DNA from: Anaerolineae bacterium
GTDB lineage: Bacteria > Chloroflexota > Anaerolineae > J102
Direction: 5' to 3'
NCBI GenBank assembly: GCA_015493675.1
Contig: WGCR01000278.1
Location: forward strand, 1 to 6,408
Length of the DNA: 6,408 bases
Positions 1 through 5,072 of this stretch are shown piece after piece. The first letter of the stretch is position 1. Every line of letters starts with the position of its first letter. A program made the position numbers and the translations under genes. The notes under the pieces are model-generated. The model was not told where the DNA came from, made no database searches, and was given only the letters and a program-made list of their open reading frames with translations.

Positions 1-112
1 ACCTTGCAGGAAAGCCAACTCTTGATAATGAAATGGGTTGAATAAAACTCTATCATATTATACCGTGTGTATTGTTTTTTGAAAAATAAAAAATCAAATT
101 TCAGGGGGCGTT

Positions 113-185
113 CCCAAATTTGGGCGCACTGACCGAATGGAATTCGGTTCTGGGGCGCAAATTAGCCTGTCTGCGATGGCAGACA
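113..185. repeat. cluster of three small hairpins
   Basis: Three perfect inverted repeats follow one another. The first is the 12-base palindrome cccaaatttggg (113-124). The second has 7-bp arms accgaat/attcggt with a 3-base loop (132-148). The third has 7-bp arms tgtctgc/gcagaca with a 4-base loop (168-185). None is followed by a clear T-tract, so a simple intrinsic terminator is not supported. They could be the 3' structure of a gene left of the window or part of a larger repeat. They stop just before the left end of the MITE-like element. Confidence 0.45.
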
Positions 186-201
186 AGCGGCCAAACATGA
201 T

Positions 202-405
202 TAGACATTATTGGAAACAACTCACTACGAGGCGGACTCTCCGATTTTCGCTCAATCATGCCCGAATCAATGATTAATGAGTGATGATTAAAGTGAAAAC
301 TACGCTGATCGAGCCTTTAATCATTGTTCATTAATCATTGACCTTTGTCAGCATTAGCACGATGCCAGGCATGGAAAAAGACCTTCTTATTTCCGATAAT
401 GTCTA
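202..405. mobile_element. MITE-like element, copy 1
   Basis: This is a non-coding element of about 200 bp bounded by 19-bp terminal inverted repeats. The left end TAGACATTATTGGAAACAA (202-220) pairs with 387-405 at 17 of 19 positions. A second copy lies at 3502-3704 in the same orientation, and the similarity stops at the terminal repeats, as expected for a discrete mobile unit. TA stands at both outer edges (202-203 and 404-405), which fits a TA target duplication as made by IS630/Tc1-mariner-type transposases; TA could instead belong to the repeat. It has no open frame of meaningful length, so it must be moved in trans by a transposase elsewhere. The parent IS family cannot be named from this window. 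Confidence 0.75.
267..341. repeat. internal hairpin of MITE copy 1
   Basis: A 26-bp inverted repeat (267-292 against 316-341, 23 of 26 paired, with the outer 14 bp perfect) encloses a 23-base loop (293-315). The same structure is present in copy 2, with an almost identical loop and an identical right arm. It makes the centre of the element capable of a long stem-loop as RNA or single-stranded DNA. There is no T-tract directly after it, so termination is not the obvious role. Confidence 0.7.
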
Positions 406-459
406 TTATAATTCCGGCATGGTTCACTTTTGGCTATTGGGAACTTGACAGATTCTAGG

Positions 460-503
460 CATCGTCCGAGACCGTGCTCGGACGATGCGCCCCCTGCGGG
501 GCG
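460..503. repeat. two GC-rich hairpins at the start of a GC island
   Basis: A perfect 11-bp inverted repeat, catcgtccgag/ctcggacgatg with a 6-base loop (460-487), is followed immediately by a second stem, cgcccc/ggggcg around ctgc (488-503). Composition changes sharply here from AT-rich to GC-rich DNA that continues to about 830. No T-tract follows on the plus strand. These may be the 5' structures of a non-coding RNA or part of a repeat unit; function is unknown. Confidence 0.5.
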
Positions 504-588
504 GCATGTAGCCGGACGATGGCCGACTCAAGTCTGGGCAGCTTCCTTATCGGCTCCCCGCCAGCGGCAGGAAGGCGTTCAATGAAAG

Positions 589-689
589 ACCTCCGGGAGG
601 TGGGGGATCGCCTCCTGCTTGCTTGCCAGCGGGCAGTCATACCCAGGCGCTGGCTTCTGCCTCCATCCTCGCCCCCACCTCCCGGAGGT
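589..689. repeat. long-range 18-bp perfect inverted repeat
   Basis: Bases 589-606 are the exact reverse complement of 672-689, giving an 18-bp perfect stem. Inside, gccagcg (near 625) can pair with cgctggc (near 648), so the span can form one extended hairpin of about 100 nt. Each arm also contains a local palindrome (acctccgggaggt). The GC-rich composition and self-complementarity explain the overlapping false open frames seen here. It could be a structured RNA, a REP-like element or a decayed mobile element. I do not recognise a family. Confidence 0.55.
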
Positions 690-879
690 AGCCTCCCGCG
701 CCGCCTGGGCCGCTGACGTTGACCAGGTGGAATATCGGCCAATGCCTGCTTCCAGGGCGTCGCCCCTGGCATCTGCGCCGGGCGGGCGTGGCAAACGCCA
801 CTATCACCGTCCTGATTTGTAAATGTTCATCACTCGGCCATTACCGCAGCCGGCCAAGCCGGGGTGCAGTTGTGCACAG

Positions 880-901
880 AGATCGAGACTTTTTTCGATC
901 T
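880..901. repeat. small T-rich-loop hairpin
   Basis: The 7-bp arms agatcga/tcgatct enclose an 8-base loop that contains a run of six T. The T-run lies in the loop rather than after the stem, so this is not a canonical terminator. It closes the GC-rich island on its right side. Confidence 0.3.
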
Positions 902-984
902 AATTCCGTTAAGCGCCTACCAGGTCTTTCGCAACAGGATAGCTGATAGTTGATATTTGGCACTTGGTATTCGAATCACCCCGG

Positions 985-1022
985 AACAGTGGCAATATCC
1001 ACAATATCCAATATCCAGTATT
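985..1022. repeat. degenerate AT-rich microrepeat
   Basis: The unit aatatcca recurs imperfectly (caatatcca, caatatcca, atatccag, then gtattcca) within about 35 bases, and a related gatatttgg/ggtattcg stretch lies just to the left (about 950-975). The array is too short and imperfect to be a CRISPR and lacks defined spacers. Similar degenerate satellites are common in intergenic DNA of large environmental genomes. No function is inferred. Confidence 0.35.
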
Positions 1023-1069
1023 CCACAGCCAATTTGTCAAGCTCCAAAACGCCTATTTTGAACCATGCC

Positions 1070-1139
1070 GAAAAATAAAGAAAAAGGCTTCGCACCTTCG
1101 TTCTCTTCGCGTCTTCGTGGCAAAAAAGTGGTGGTGCGA
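1070..1139 (-). terminator. possible terminator for the prenyltransferase gene, within a 'cttcgcg' repeat
   Basis: Read on the minus strand, the 7-bp stem tcgcacc/ggtgcga (1133-1139 with 1090-1096) closes a large loop of about 36 bases and is followed by a T-rich stretch (complement of 1086-1070). It begins 29 bases past the prenyltransferase stop codon. The loop carries the plus-strand motif ttcgcgtcttcgtggc, which resembles a widespread intergenic repeat motif from memory. The short stem and large loop make termination uncertain. Confidence 0.35.
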
Positions 1140-1167
1140 CCTTGGTAGTACCATTTTCGGCCATTCT

Positions 1168-2223
1168 CTATTGCCCGAAAACCACACTGGCTGCGATATT
1201 CATGAGAAGCCCGACGATGAACAACAGGCCCGCGGCGCGGTTGAAGTACATGCTCCACCCCACATACCACAACGGCCATACGGGCCAGTTTTCAGGCCGC
1301 TCCTTGGGTTTGGGCAGAGAAAGCGCCAACCACACCGTACGCAGGCGCCCTCCTGCCAGGACTGTCACCAAAATCCAGAAACCCAGCACCCCCTGAAAAG
1401 CCAGCACAAAGATCAACAGATAAAAGAGAACAAAGGTCGCCTTGAGCAGGGTAATGGAGCGCTTTTGGCCCAAAAGCACGGGCAGGGAATGGATGCCCGC
1501 GCGGGCGTCGTCGGGCATTTTGTCGATATGCTTGCCGATCAGCACCGAAGCCACGATGAGTCCATAGGGCAGGGAAGCCCACCAGACATTGGGCGTCAAT
1601 TGGCCGGTAATTGAATAGTATGTTCCCACAATCATCAGGGGCCCCCACACGATCAACGCCGTAATCTCTCCCAACGCAAAACGCTTGAGGATGCTGGTGT
1701 ATCCCATGCTCAACAAAAAACCGGAAAGGGCGAAAACGATCACCAGCGGGCCTTGCACCGATGCCAGAAAGAGCATAACGCCCACATCCAGCAGCGTCAG
1801 CAGGCCTGCGCCGATGAGCAGGCGATTGGGCGTGGTCAGGCCGCCCAGCAGGGGATGGGTGGCATATTGGCCGCGAGGATAATCCTCAGTGTCCACCCCG
1901 CGTCGGGTGTCCACCCAATCGTTAATCAGATTATTGGTGGCATGAGCAGCCAGCAAACCAATGATGGCCAACAGCGCCAATCCGAACTCTCGCCAGCCAA
2001 AATGCCCGCCCAGCTCCGCAGCCAGCAGCGCACCGATGATTCCGGAGGTCAGAGTCATGGAGAAAACGCAGGCCCGGGCGATGACCAGCCAGCGGGTAAT
2101 AAAATCGGCGTGATGAATATCCGGGGCATTGCATTGCTGCACAGCCACACGCCAGCGGGCGAAAATCGAAAGGCGTTCGGAAGGGACAGGCGTATCTTTT
2201 TGGGGCAAGATGGATTCAGACAT
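1168..2223 (-). CDS. UbiA-family prenyltransferase, MenA-like
   Basis: This is an integral membrane prenyltransferase that would attach an isoprenoid chain to an aromatic ring, most likely in menaquinone-type quinone synthesis; the exact acceptor is not shown by sequence. The 351-residue protein has eight or nine hydrophobic helices. The first Asp-rich motif of the family, NDWVDTRRGVD (residues 101-111), binds Mg-diphosphate. A YTSILKRFALGE segment (175-186) follows, and the second motif is GKHIDKMPDD (230-239), leading into SLPVLLG as in MenA-type enzymes. The second motif differs from the usual NxxRDxxxD, so the protein may be a side branch. I chose ATG at 2223; a TTG at 2283 would add 20 non-conserved residues, and neither start has a clear Shine-Dalgarno. 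It is separated from the upstream mscS by 320 bases containing a terminator-like repeat, so co-transcription is unlikely. Confidence 0.85.
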   Translation of the reverse strand: MSESILPQKDTPVPSERLSIFARWRVAVQQCNAPDIHHADFITRWLVIARACVFSMTLTSGIIGALLAAELGGHFGWREFGLALLAIIGLLAAHATNNLINDWVDTRRGVDTEDYPRGQYATHPLLGGLTTPNRLLIGAGLLTLLDVGVMLFLASVQGPLVIVFALSGFLLSMGYTSILKRFALGEITALIVWGPLMIVGTYYSITGQLTPNVWWASLPYGLIVASVLIGKHIDKMPDDARAGIHSLPVLLGQKRSITLLKATFVLFYLLIFVLAFQGVLGFWILVTVLAGGRLRTVWLALSLPKPKERPENWPVWPLWYVGWSMYFNRAAGLLFIVGLLMNIAASVVFGQ

Positions 2224-2318
2224 GGGAAAAATCAAAAGAGGCGAATGGCGGGTGGGGGTGTCGATTCGGCCGTTAAACGGCAACAGGCTGATGAGGTGAA
2301 AACTGATTGTTGGCTATA

Positions 2319-2455
2319 CTGAAAAAACCTTCACCACGGAGGCACAGAGTGCACGGAGGAAGGAAAAGGCGAGGTTCGGAGAGAAGTTTCTCTGTGAACT
2401 GCTACTATTTTCTCCGTGTCCTCCGTGTCTCCGTGGTGAAATAACCTTTTTTCAG
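2319..2455. repeat. 'ccacggag' inverted repeat, bidirectional terminator-like
   Basis: An imperfect inverted repeat fills the gap between mscS and the prenyltransferase gene. The perfect 12-bp core ttcaccacggag (2330-2341) pairs with 2429-2440, and further cacggag/ctccgtg repeats lie inside. The arms are flanked by six A on the left and six T on the right, so each strand shows a stem followed by TTTTTT and could end transcription either way. It is well placed to terminate mscS transcripts on the minus strand. Its sequence resembles a repeat family often seen between genes in environmental bacterial genomes (recalled, not searched). Confidence 0.6.
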
Positions 2456-2543
2456 TGGAGCCATTGTTGCATCGGGTTATTATTCGCGAGAAACCTCGCT
2501 GCTGCCGATCCTTCAGGATGATACAAAATTTTTGACGCCCAAA
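2456..2543. other. short intergenic stretch with repeat-like sequence
   Basis: Downstream of mscS lies a small stem gcgag/ctcgc with a 4-base loop (2486-2499), then gatccttcaggatgat (about 2508-2523), which contains a 5-bp inverted repeat. The combination resembles a common dispersed intergenic repeat, again from memory. No gene is present. Confidence 0.25.
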
Positions 2544-3365
2544 TCATACCGTTCCGGACATGAGCACAGTACGAATCGGGAAAGGTATCTCGATGTTCTC
2601 CCGCGCAAAAGCCTGCTTGATGGCTTTCACGCCGATATCCTGGGCGGAAAAATAATTGCTCTCGGCAGTATCGAACCAATATCGAATGGTGAAATCGATG
2701 GAACTCTCACCAAAATGATGAAAGAAAAGCACCGGCTCAGGATCATTCAACAGGCCCGGGACAGCGCGAATGGCTTGCAGAGTCGTCTCAGTCACTTTTT
2801 GCAGATCCGAATCGTATGAAACCCCAATCGACAGGGAAACGCGACGCCGTTCCGTCCTCGAATAATTGATAATCGCACTGGAAAAAACATCAGCATTGGG
2901 AATCAGCACCTGCAGGCCATCCGGAGACAACAATTCTGTCGCCCGCATATGCACATCAATGACTTCTCCCTCCTTGCCCGACACCGAAATATAATCCCCA
3001 AGGCTGAAAGGCTCCTGCACCATTAATAAAGCGCCTGCCGTGAAATTCTTGCTGATATCCTGCAAAGCGAAACCAATAACAAGCCCGGTAACGCCCAATC
3101 CGGCGATAAAAGCGGAGATATTGAAGCCGATCACCTGCAACGCCCAGAGCACTCCAAAAATGATTGTGGACCAACGAACAATCCGGGAAGACAAAGTGAC
3201 CAATTCTCTTCGAACATCTCGCTGGTGCAGCGCGTTGTGTACGATTTTAGCCAGCCACGCCGCCAGAAAAAGCATAGCCAGAAAAATCACAATAGAAGCA
3301 ATAAGATTAGGCAAGAAATTGAGAAGCGCTTCCAGCAATTGCTTGAACAATTCGTTCCATGTCAT
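2544..3365 (-). CDS. MscS-type small-conductance mechanosensitive channel
   Basis: This inner-membrane channel opens when membrane tension rises on osmotic downshock and releases solutes; it works as a homoheptamer in the characterised family. At 273 residues it is close to E. coli MscS (286). It has TM1 (about 14-38), TM2 (62-80) and a pore-lining TM3 (84-115) with the Gly/Ala-rich pattern GLGVTGLVIGFALQ and then NFTAGALLM. The beta domain follows (EPFSLGDYISVSG at 118-130, LIPNADV at 154-160, INYSR at 166-170), then the alpha/beta C-terminal domain with GVSYDSD (181-187) matching MscS GVAYDSD. I chose ATG at 3365 because GGAG lies 9 bases upstream; a TTG at 3380 would place that site inside the gene. 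The gene is visibly AT-richer than its neighbours. Confidence 0.93.
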   Translation of the reverse strand: MTWNELFKQLLEALLNFLPNLIASIVIFLAMLFLAAWLAKIVHNALHQRDVRRELVTLSSRIVRWSTIIFGVLWALQVIGFNISAFIAGLGVTGLVIGFALQDISKNFTAGALLMVQEPFSLGDYISVSGKEGEVIDVHMRATELLSPDGLQVLIPNADVFSSAIINYSRTERRRVSLSIGVSYDSDLQKVTETTLQAIRAVPGLLNDPEPVLFFHHFGESSIDFTIRYWFDTAESNYFSAQDIGVKAIKQAFARENIEIPFPIRTVLMSGTV

Positions 3366-3374
3366 CAAACATAT

Positions 3375-3378
3375 CTCC
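3375..3378 (-). promoter_or_regulatory. Shine-Dalgarno of mscS
   Basis: GGAG on the minus strand, with 9 bases between it and ATG at 3365. It decides the start in favour of the ATG over the in-frame TTG at 3380. Confidence 0.6.
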
Positions 3379-3501
3379 AAAAAAGCGAACAGACGTTAAG
3401 ATAAATGCTATTTTCCTATGAAATGATCGAATATGCAAAGGCCAACCACCCCATCATTCCATTTCCTGCACCGCATGAGCGGCTGCGCGGCAGATAACGA
3501 A

Positions 3502-3704
3502 TAGATATTATCGGAAATAACCTGCGGCGAGGTGAGCTATCAACCTTTCGCCCAATCACGTCCGAATCAATGATCAATGAACAATGATTAAAGTGAAAAC
3601 TACGCTGATTTAGCCTTTAATCATTGTTCATTAATCATTGAGCCTTGTCGGCAGCAGCATTATGCCAGACGTGAGAAACACTTTCTTATTTCCGATAACA
3701 TCTA
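3502..3704. mobile_element. MITE-like element, copy 2
   Basis: This is the second copy of the element at 202-405, in the same orientation and of almost the same length (203 against 204 bp). Terminal inverted repeats of 19 bp (3502-3520 against 3686-3704) match at 18 of 19 positions, better than in copy 1. TA stands at both edges. By eye it is about three-quarters identical to copy 1 overall, with the centre nearly identical and the flanks diverged, so the two copies are not a very recent duplication. It has no coding capacity and sits about 130 bases upstream of mscS. Confidence 0.75.
3567..3641. repeat. internal hairpin of MITE copy 2
   Basis: A 26-bp inverted repeat (3567-3592 against 3616-3641) pairs at 25 of 26 positions around a 23-base loop (3593-3615). 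The right arm is identical to that of copy 1 and the loop differs at two bases only. The left arm differs from copy 1 at four positions, three of which improve pairing, so this copy keeps the better stem. Confidence 0.7.
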
Positions 3705-3714
3705 ATGAAAAATG

Positions 3715-3822
3715 GAACGCAGACACATCCGATGACCGCAGATCCTCGCAGATTATCCTGATTTTATCTGTTCTTATCTGCGTAGATCAGTTTTTTCTGC
3801 GTTATCTGCGTTCTATCTACGC
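3715..3822. repeat. 'cgcagat' inverted repeat element
   Basis: Copies of gaacgcaga, ccgcagat and ctcgcagat on the left (3716-3753) face atctgcg, tctgcg and atctgcgttc on the right (3776-3813), making an imperfect inverted repeat of about 100 bp with a T-rich middle. It begins about 10 bases after the end of MITE copy 2. Repeats built on this heptamer are familiar from intergenic DNA of many environmental genomes (recalled, not searched). It contains no gene. Confidence 0.5.
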
Positions 3823-3826
3823 CCCC

Positions 3827-3875
3827 GAGAGATCATGTCATTGCAAGTCTCCGGCAGGATTGTGGCAATCTCTGC
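3827..3875. repeat. possible 'gtcattgc...gcaatctc' repeat
   Basis: A tgtcattgcaag block followed about 20 bases later by ggcaatctct resembles a common dispersed intergenic repeat, with attgc/gcaat as short inverted ends. The similarity is to a pattern I remember and there is no second copy in the window, so this is a weak call. Confidence 0.3.
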
Positions 3876-3950
3876 TTGCATCCTTCCGGGACGTGCAAAA
3901 ACACCTCAAGCAGTATACAGTCCGGAATAGAAACATCCCCACCAGGCTGG

Positions 3951-3979
3951 TTGACACAATCATCAGTTAGGTGTAAGAT
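3951..3979 (+). promoter_or_regulatory. sigma70-type promoter of the recombinase-like gene
   Basis: A perfect -35 box TTGACA (3951-3956) is followed by a 17-base spacer and a -10 box TAAGAT (3974-3979, 4 of 6). Transcription would start near 3986, giving an untranslated leader of about 54 bases before ATG at 4040. It is the best promoter match I see in the window and lies outside the repeats. Confidence 0.6.
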
Positions 3980-4039
3980 GGGAAAAATAATCACTGGCTA
4001 CGCGAATAACACCTTTTTCATCAATTTCCAGATAGTGCC

Positions 4040-5035
4040 ATGCCCCCAGAAGACCTTTTCAGCCAGGCCAACCAGCCCATCGATCCCGGCAAACCCCCAG
4101 AGCCAGTCAGTGATCTTCCTCAGGAGATTACTGATAGCAGCAAACTCACGGCCGCCTATGCCCCCTACCGCACCTACATGGAGCAACAGGGAAAATCTCT
4201 GAACACCATTAAGGCGTTTTTGGGAGATATCAGGCTGCTGCGGAAATATTTCGCCGAACGAAACGAAAATCCTGCACTGGGCGATATCACCACCGAAGAA
4301 CTCAATGCGTTCTTACACTGGCTATGCCATGAACGCAAAAGTGAGAAAACAGGGAAACTCATCGGCTGCAAGCCCAAAAGCTACGCCCGACGGGTCACCT
4401 CTATTAAATCCTTCTTCGGATGGCTATTCGAAACGGGCATTCTTACGTCGAACCCTGCAACCGCGGTGGTGCAGCGCAGCGCCCGCGCGCCCTTGCCCCG
4501 CATCCTCACCGACACTGAAACAGAGCGCCTGCAAAGCACTGCCCGAGACATGCTTTGGTCCCCCCGCAAACCTGACGCCCGCCCCTACCTGCTGGTGACC
4601 ATCTTGCTGCAGACGGCTATGAAGAAAAATGAGATCATGAATCTGGCGCTGTCCGACATCGATCTCTCGAATCCGCGCGAGCCAGTCGTGATGGTGCGAT
4701 ACAGCGATCCGCGCTACGCGCACAAAGAACGAAAACTGTTTCTGAGGCCCGATTTCTCGCCCGTCTACAAACAATATCTGCGCAAATACAAGCCCAAAGA
4801 ACGCCTCTTCGAATGCAGCCCCCGCAACCTGGAATATGTTCTCTCCGATCTGGCGGAAGCCGCGGGTTTGCCTCGCAACCACGTCTCCTTCGAAATCCTG
4901 CGCTGGACCTCCGCGGTGCGGGCTTATCGTTTCGGGACGCCTCCCGAGACCCTGCGTCAGAAGCTGGGGTTGAGTCCCATCAGTTGGCGGGAGACGTTTG
5001 ACAAGATCAAAAAACTGGCGTCGCCGGGGATGTAG
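4040..5035 (+). CDS. tyrosine recombinase-fold protein with a degenerate active site
   Basis: The 331-residue protein has a Pro-rich N-terminus (1-37), a SAM-like core-binding domain (about 38-146) and a C-terminal recombinase catalytic fold (about 152-328), close to XerC/XerD in size with an added N-terminal tail. It aligns without gaps to the family signature, but the catalytic set is broken. TGLRxSE reads TAMKKNE with K195 for the first Arg. HxLRH reads EILRW (285-289), keeping R288 but losing the His. LGH reads LGL (His to L311), and the nucleophilic Tyr nine residues on is F320. Lys229 in HKERKLFL is kept. No Tyr lies after Y296. Strand cleavage by the known mechanism is therefore not expected; DNA binding is plausible. 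The frame is uninterrupted and has its own promoter, which argues against a pseudogene. An in-frame stop at 4007-4009 excludes a longer N-terminus; the ATG has no strong Shine-Dalgarno. Confidence 0.85.
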   Translation: MPPEDLFSQANQPIDPGKPPEPVSDLPQEITDSSKLTAAYAPYRTYMEQQGKSLNTIKAFLGDIRLLRKYFAERNENPALGDITTEELNAFLHWLCHERKSEKTGKLIGCKPKSYARRVTSIKSFFGWLFETGILTSNPATAVVQRSARAPLPRILTDTETERLQSTARDMLWSPRKPDARPYLLVTILLQTAMKKNEIMNLALSDIDLSNPREPVVMVRYSDPRYAHKERKLFLRPDFSPVYKQYLRKYKPKERLFECSPRNLEYVLSDLAEAAGLPRNHVSFEILRWTSAVRAYRFGTPPETLRQKLGLSPISWRETFDKIKKLASPGM

Positions 5036-5040
5036 GCAAA

Positions 5041-5072
5041 GGCGGAGCGACGTCGCAGCGTCATTGTCCGCC
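5041..5072. terminator. possible shared stem-loop between convergent genes
   Basis: Arms ggcgga (5041-5046) and tccgcc (5067-5072) enclose the palindrome gcgacgtcgc (5047-5056). The structure sits in the 25-base gap between the convergent genes and runs into the last codons of the minus-strand gene. No T-tract follows on either strand, so intrinsic termination is doubtful. Confidence 0.25.

Larger units (their letters stand above)
1..1167. other. gene-free, repeat-rich intergenic region
   Basis: I find no coding region here that I can support. The open frames over 455-950 are short, overlap on both strands, lack ribosome-binding sites, and lie in GC-rich self-complementary DNA where stop codons are rare by composition. 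The plus-strand frame from 964 runs antisense into the prenyltransferase gene and is its shadow. The region contains separately listed hairpins, a MITE-like element, a GC-rich island and degenerate repeats. The first 110 bases are AT-rich with no recognisable element; they may be the flank of a gene outside the window. Confidence 0.7.

Noticed and set aside
445..475. TTGACA at 445-450 as a promoter -35 box
   Set aside because: No TATAAT-like box lies 16-18 bases downstream; that position is the GC-rich hairpin, and no gene follows.
455..822. Several open frames of 67-105 codons on both strands
   Set aside because: They overlap each other in GC-rich inverted-repeat DNA, are rich in Arg/Pro/Gly/Ala as expected of shadow frames, and show no ribosome-binding site or family motif.
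955..985. tRNA T-arm-like sequence (ggtattcgaatcacc)
   Set aside because: The TTCGAATC core is present, but flanking bases do not form a 5-bp T stem and no anticodon or acceptor arms can be drawn.
985..1022. CRISPR-like array of aatatcca repeats
   Set aside because: Repeat units are about 8-9 bases with no spacers of regular length and no cas gene nearby.
964..1614. 216-residue plus-strand open frame
   Set aside because: Its main part is antisense to the well-supported prenyltransferase gene, its protein is low in hydrophobic residues with no recognisable domain, and it starts in repeat DNA without a ribosome-binding site.
2269..2281. Palindrome gccgttaaacggc as an operator for the prenyltransferase
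   Set aside because: It is a single short palindrome overlapping the alternative TTG start, with no identifiable promoter beside it and no second copy.
3638..4202. Plus-strand open frames across the mscS-recombinase spacer
   Set aside because: They begin inside the MITE or the repeats, show no domain, and one overlaps the recombinase start in another frame.
4424..4882. 152-residue minus-strand open frame inside the recombinase-like gene
   Set aside because: It is an antisense shadow of the recombinase gene, which has clear family alignment in its own frame.
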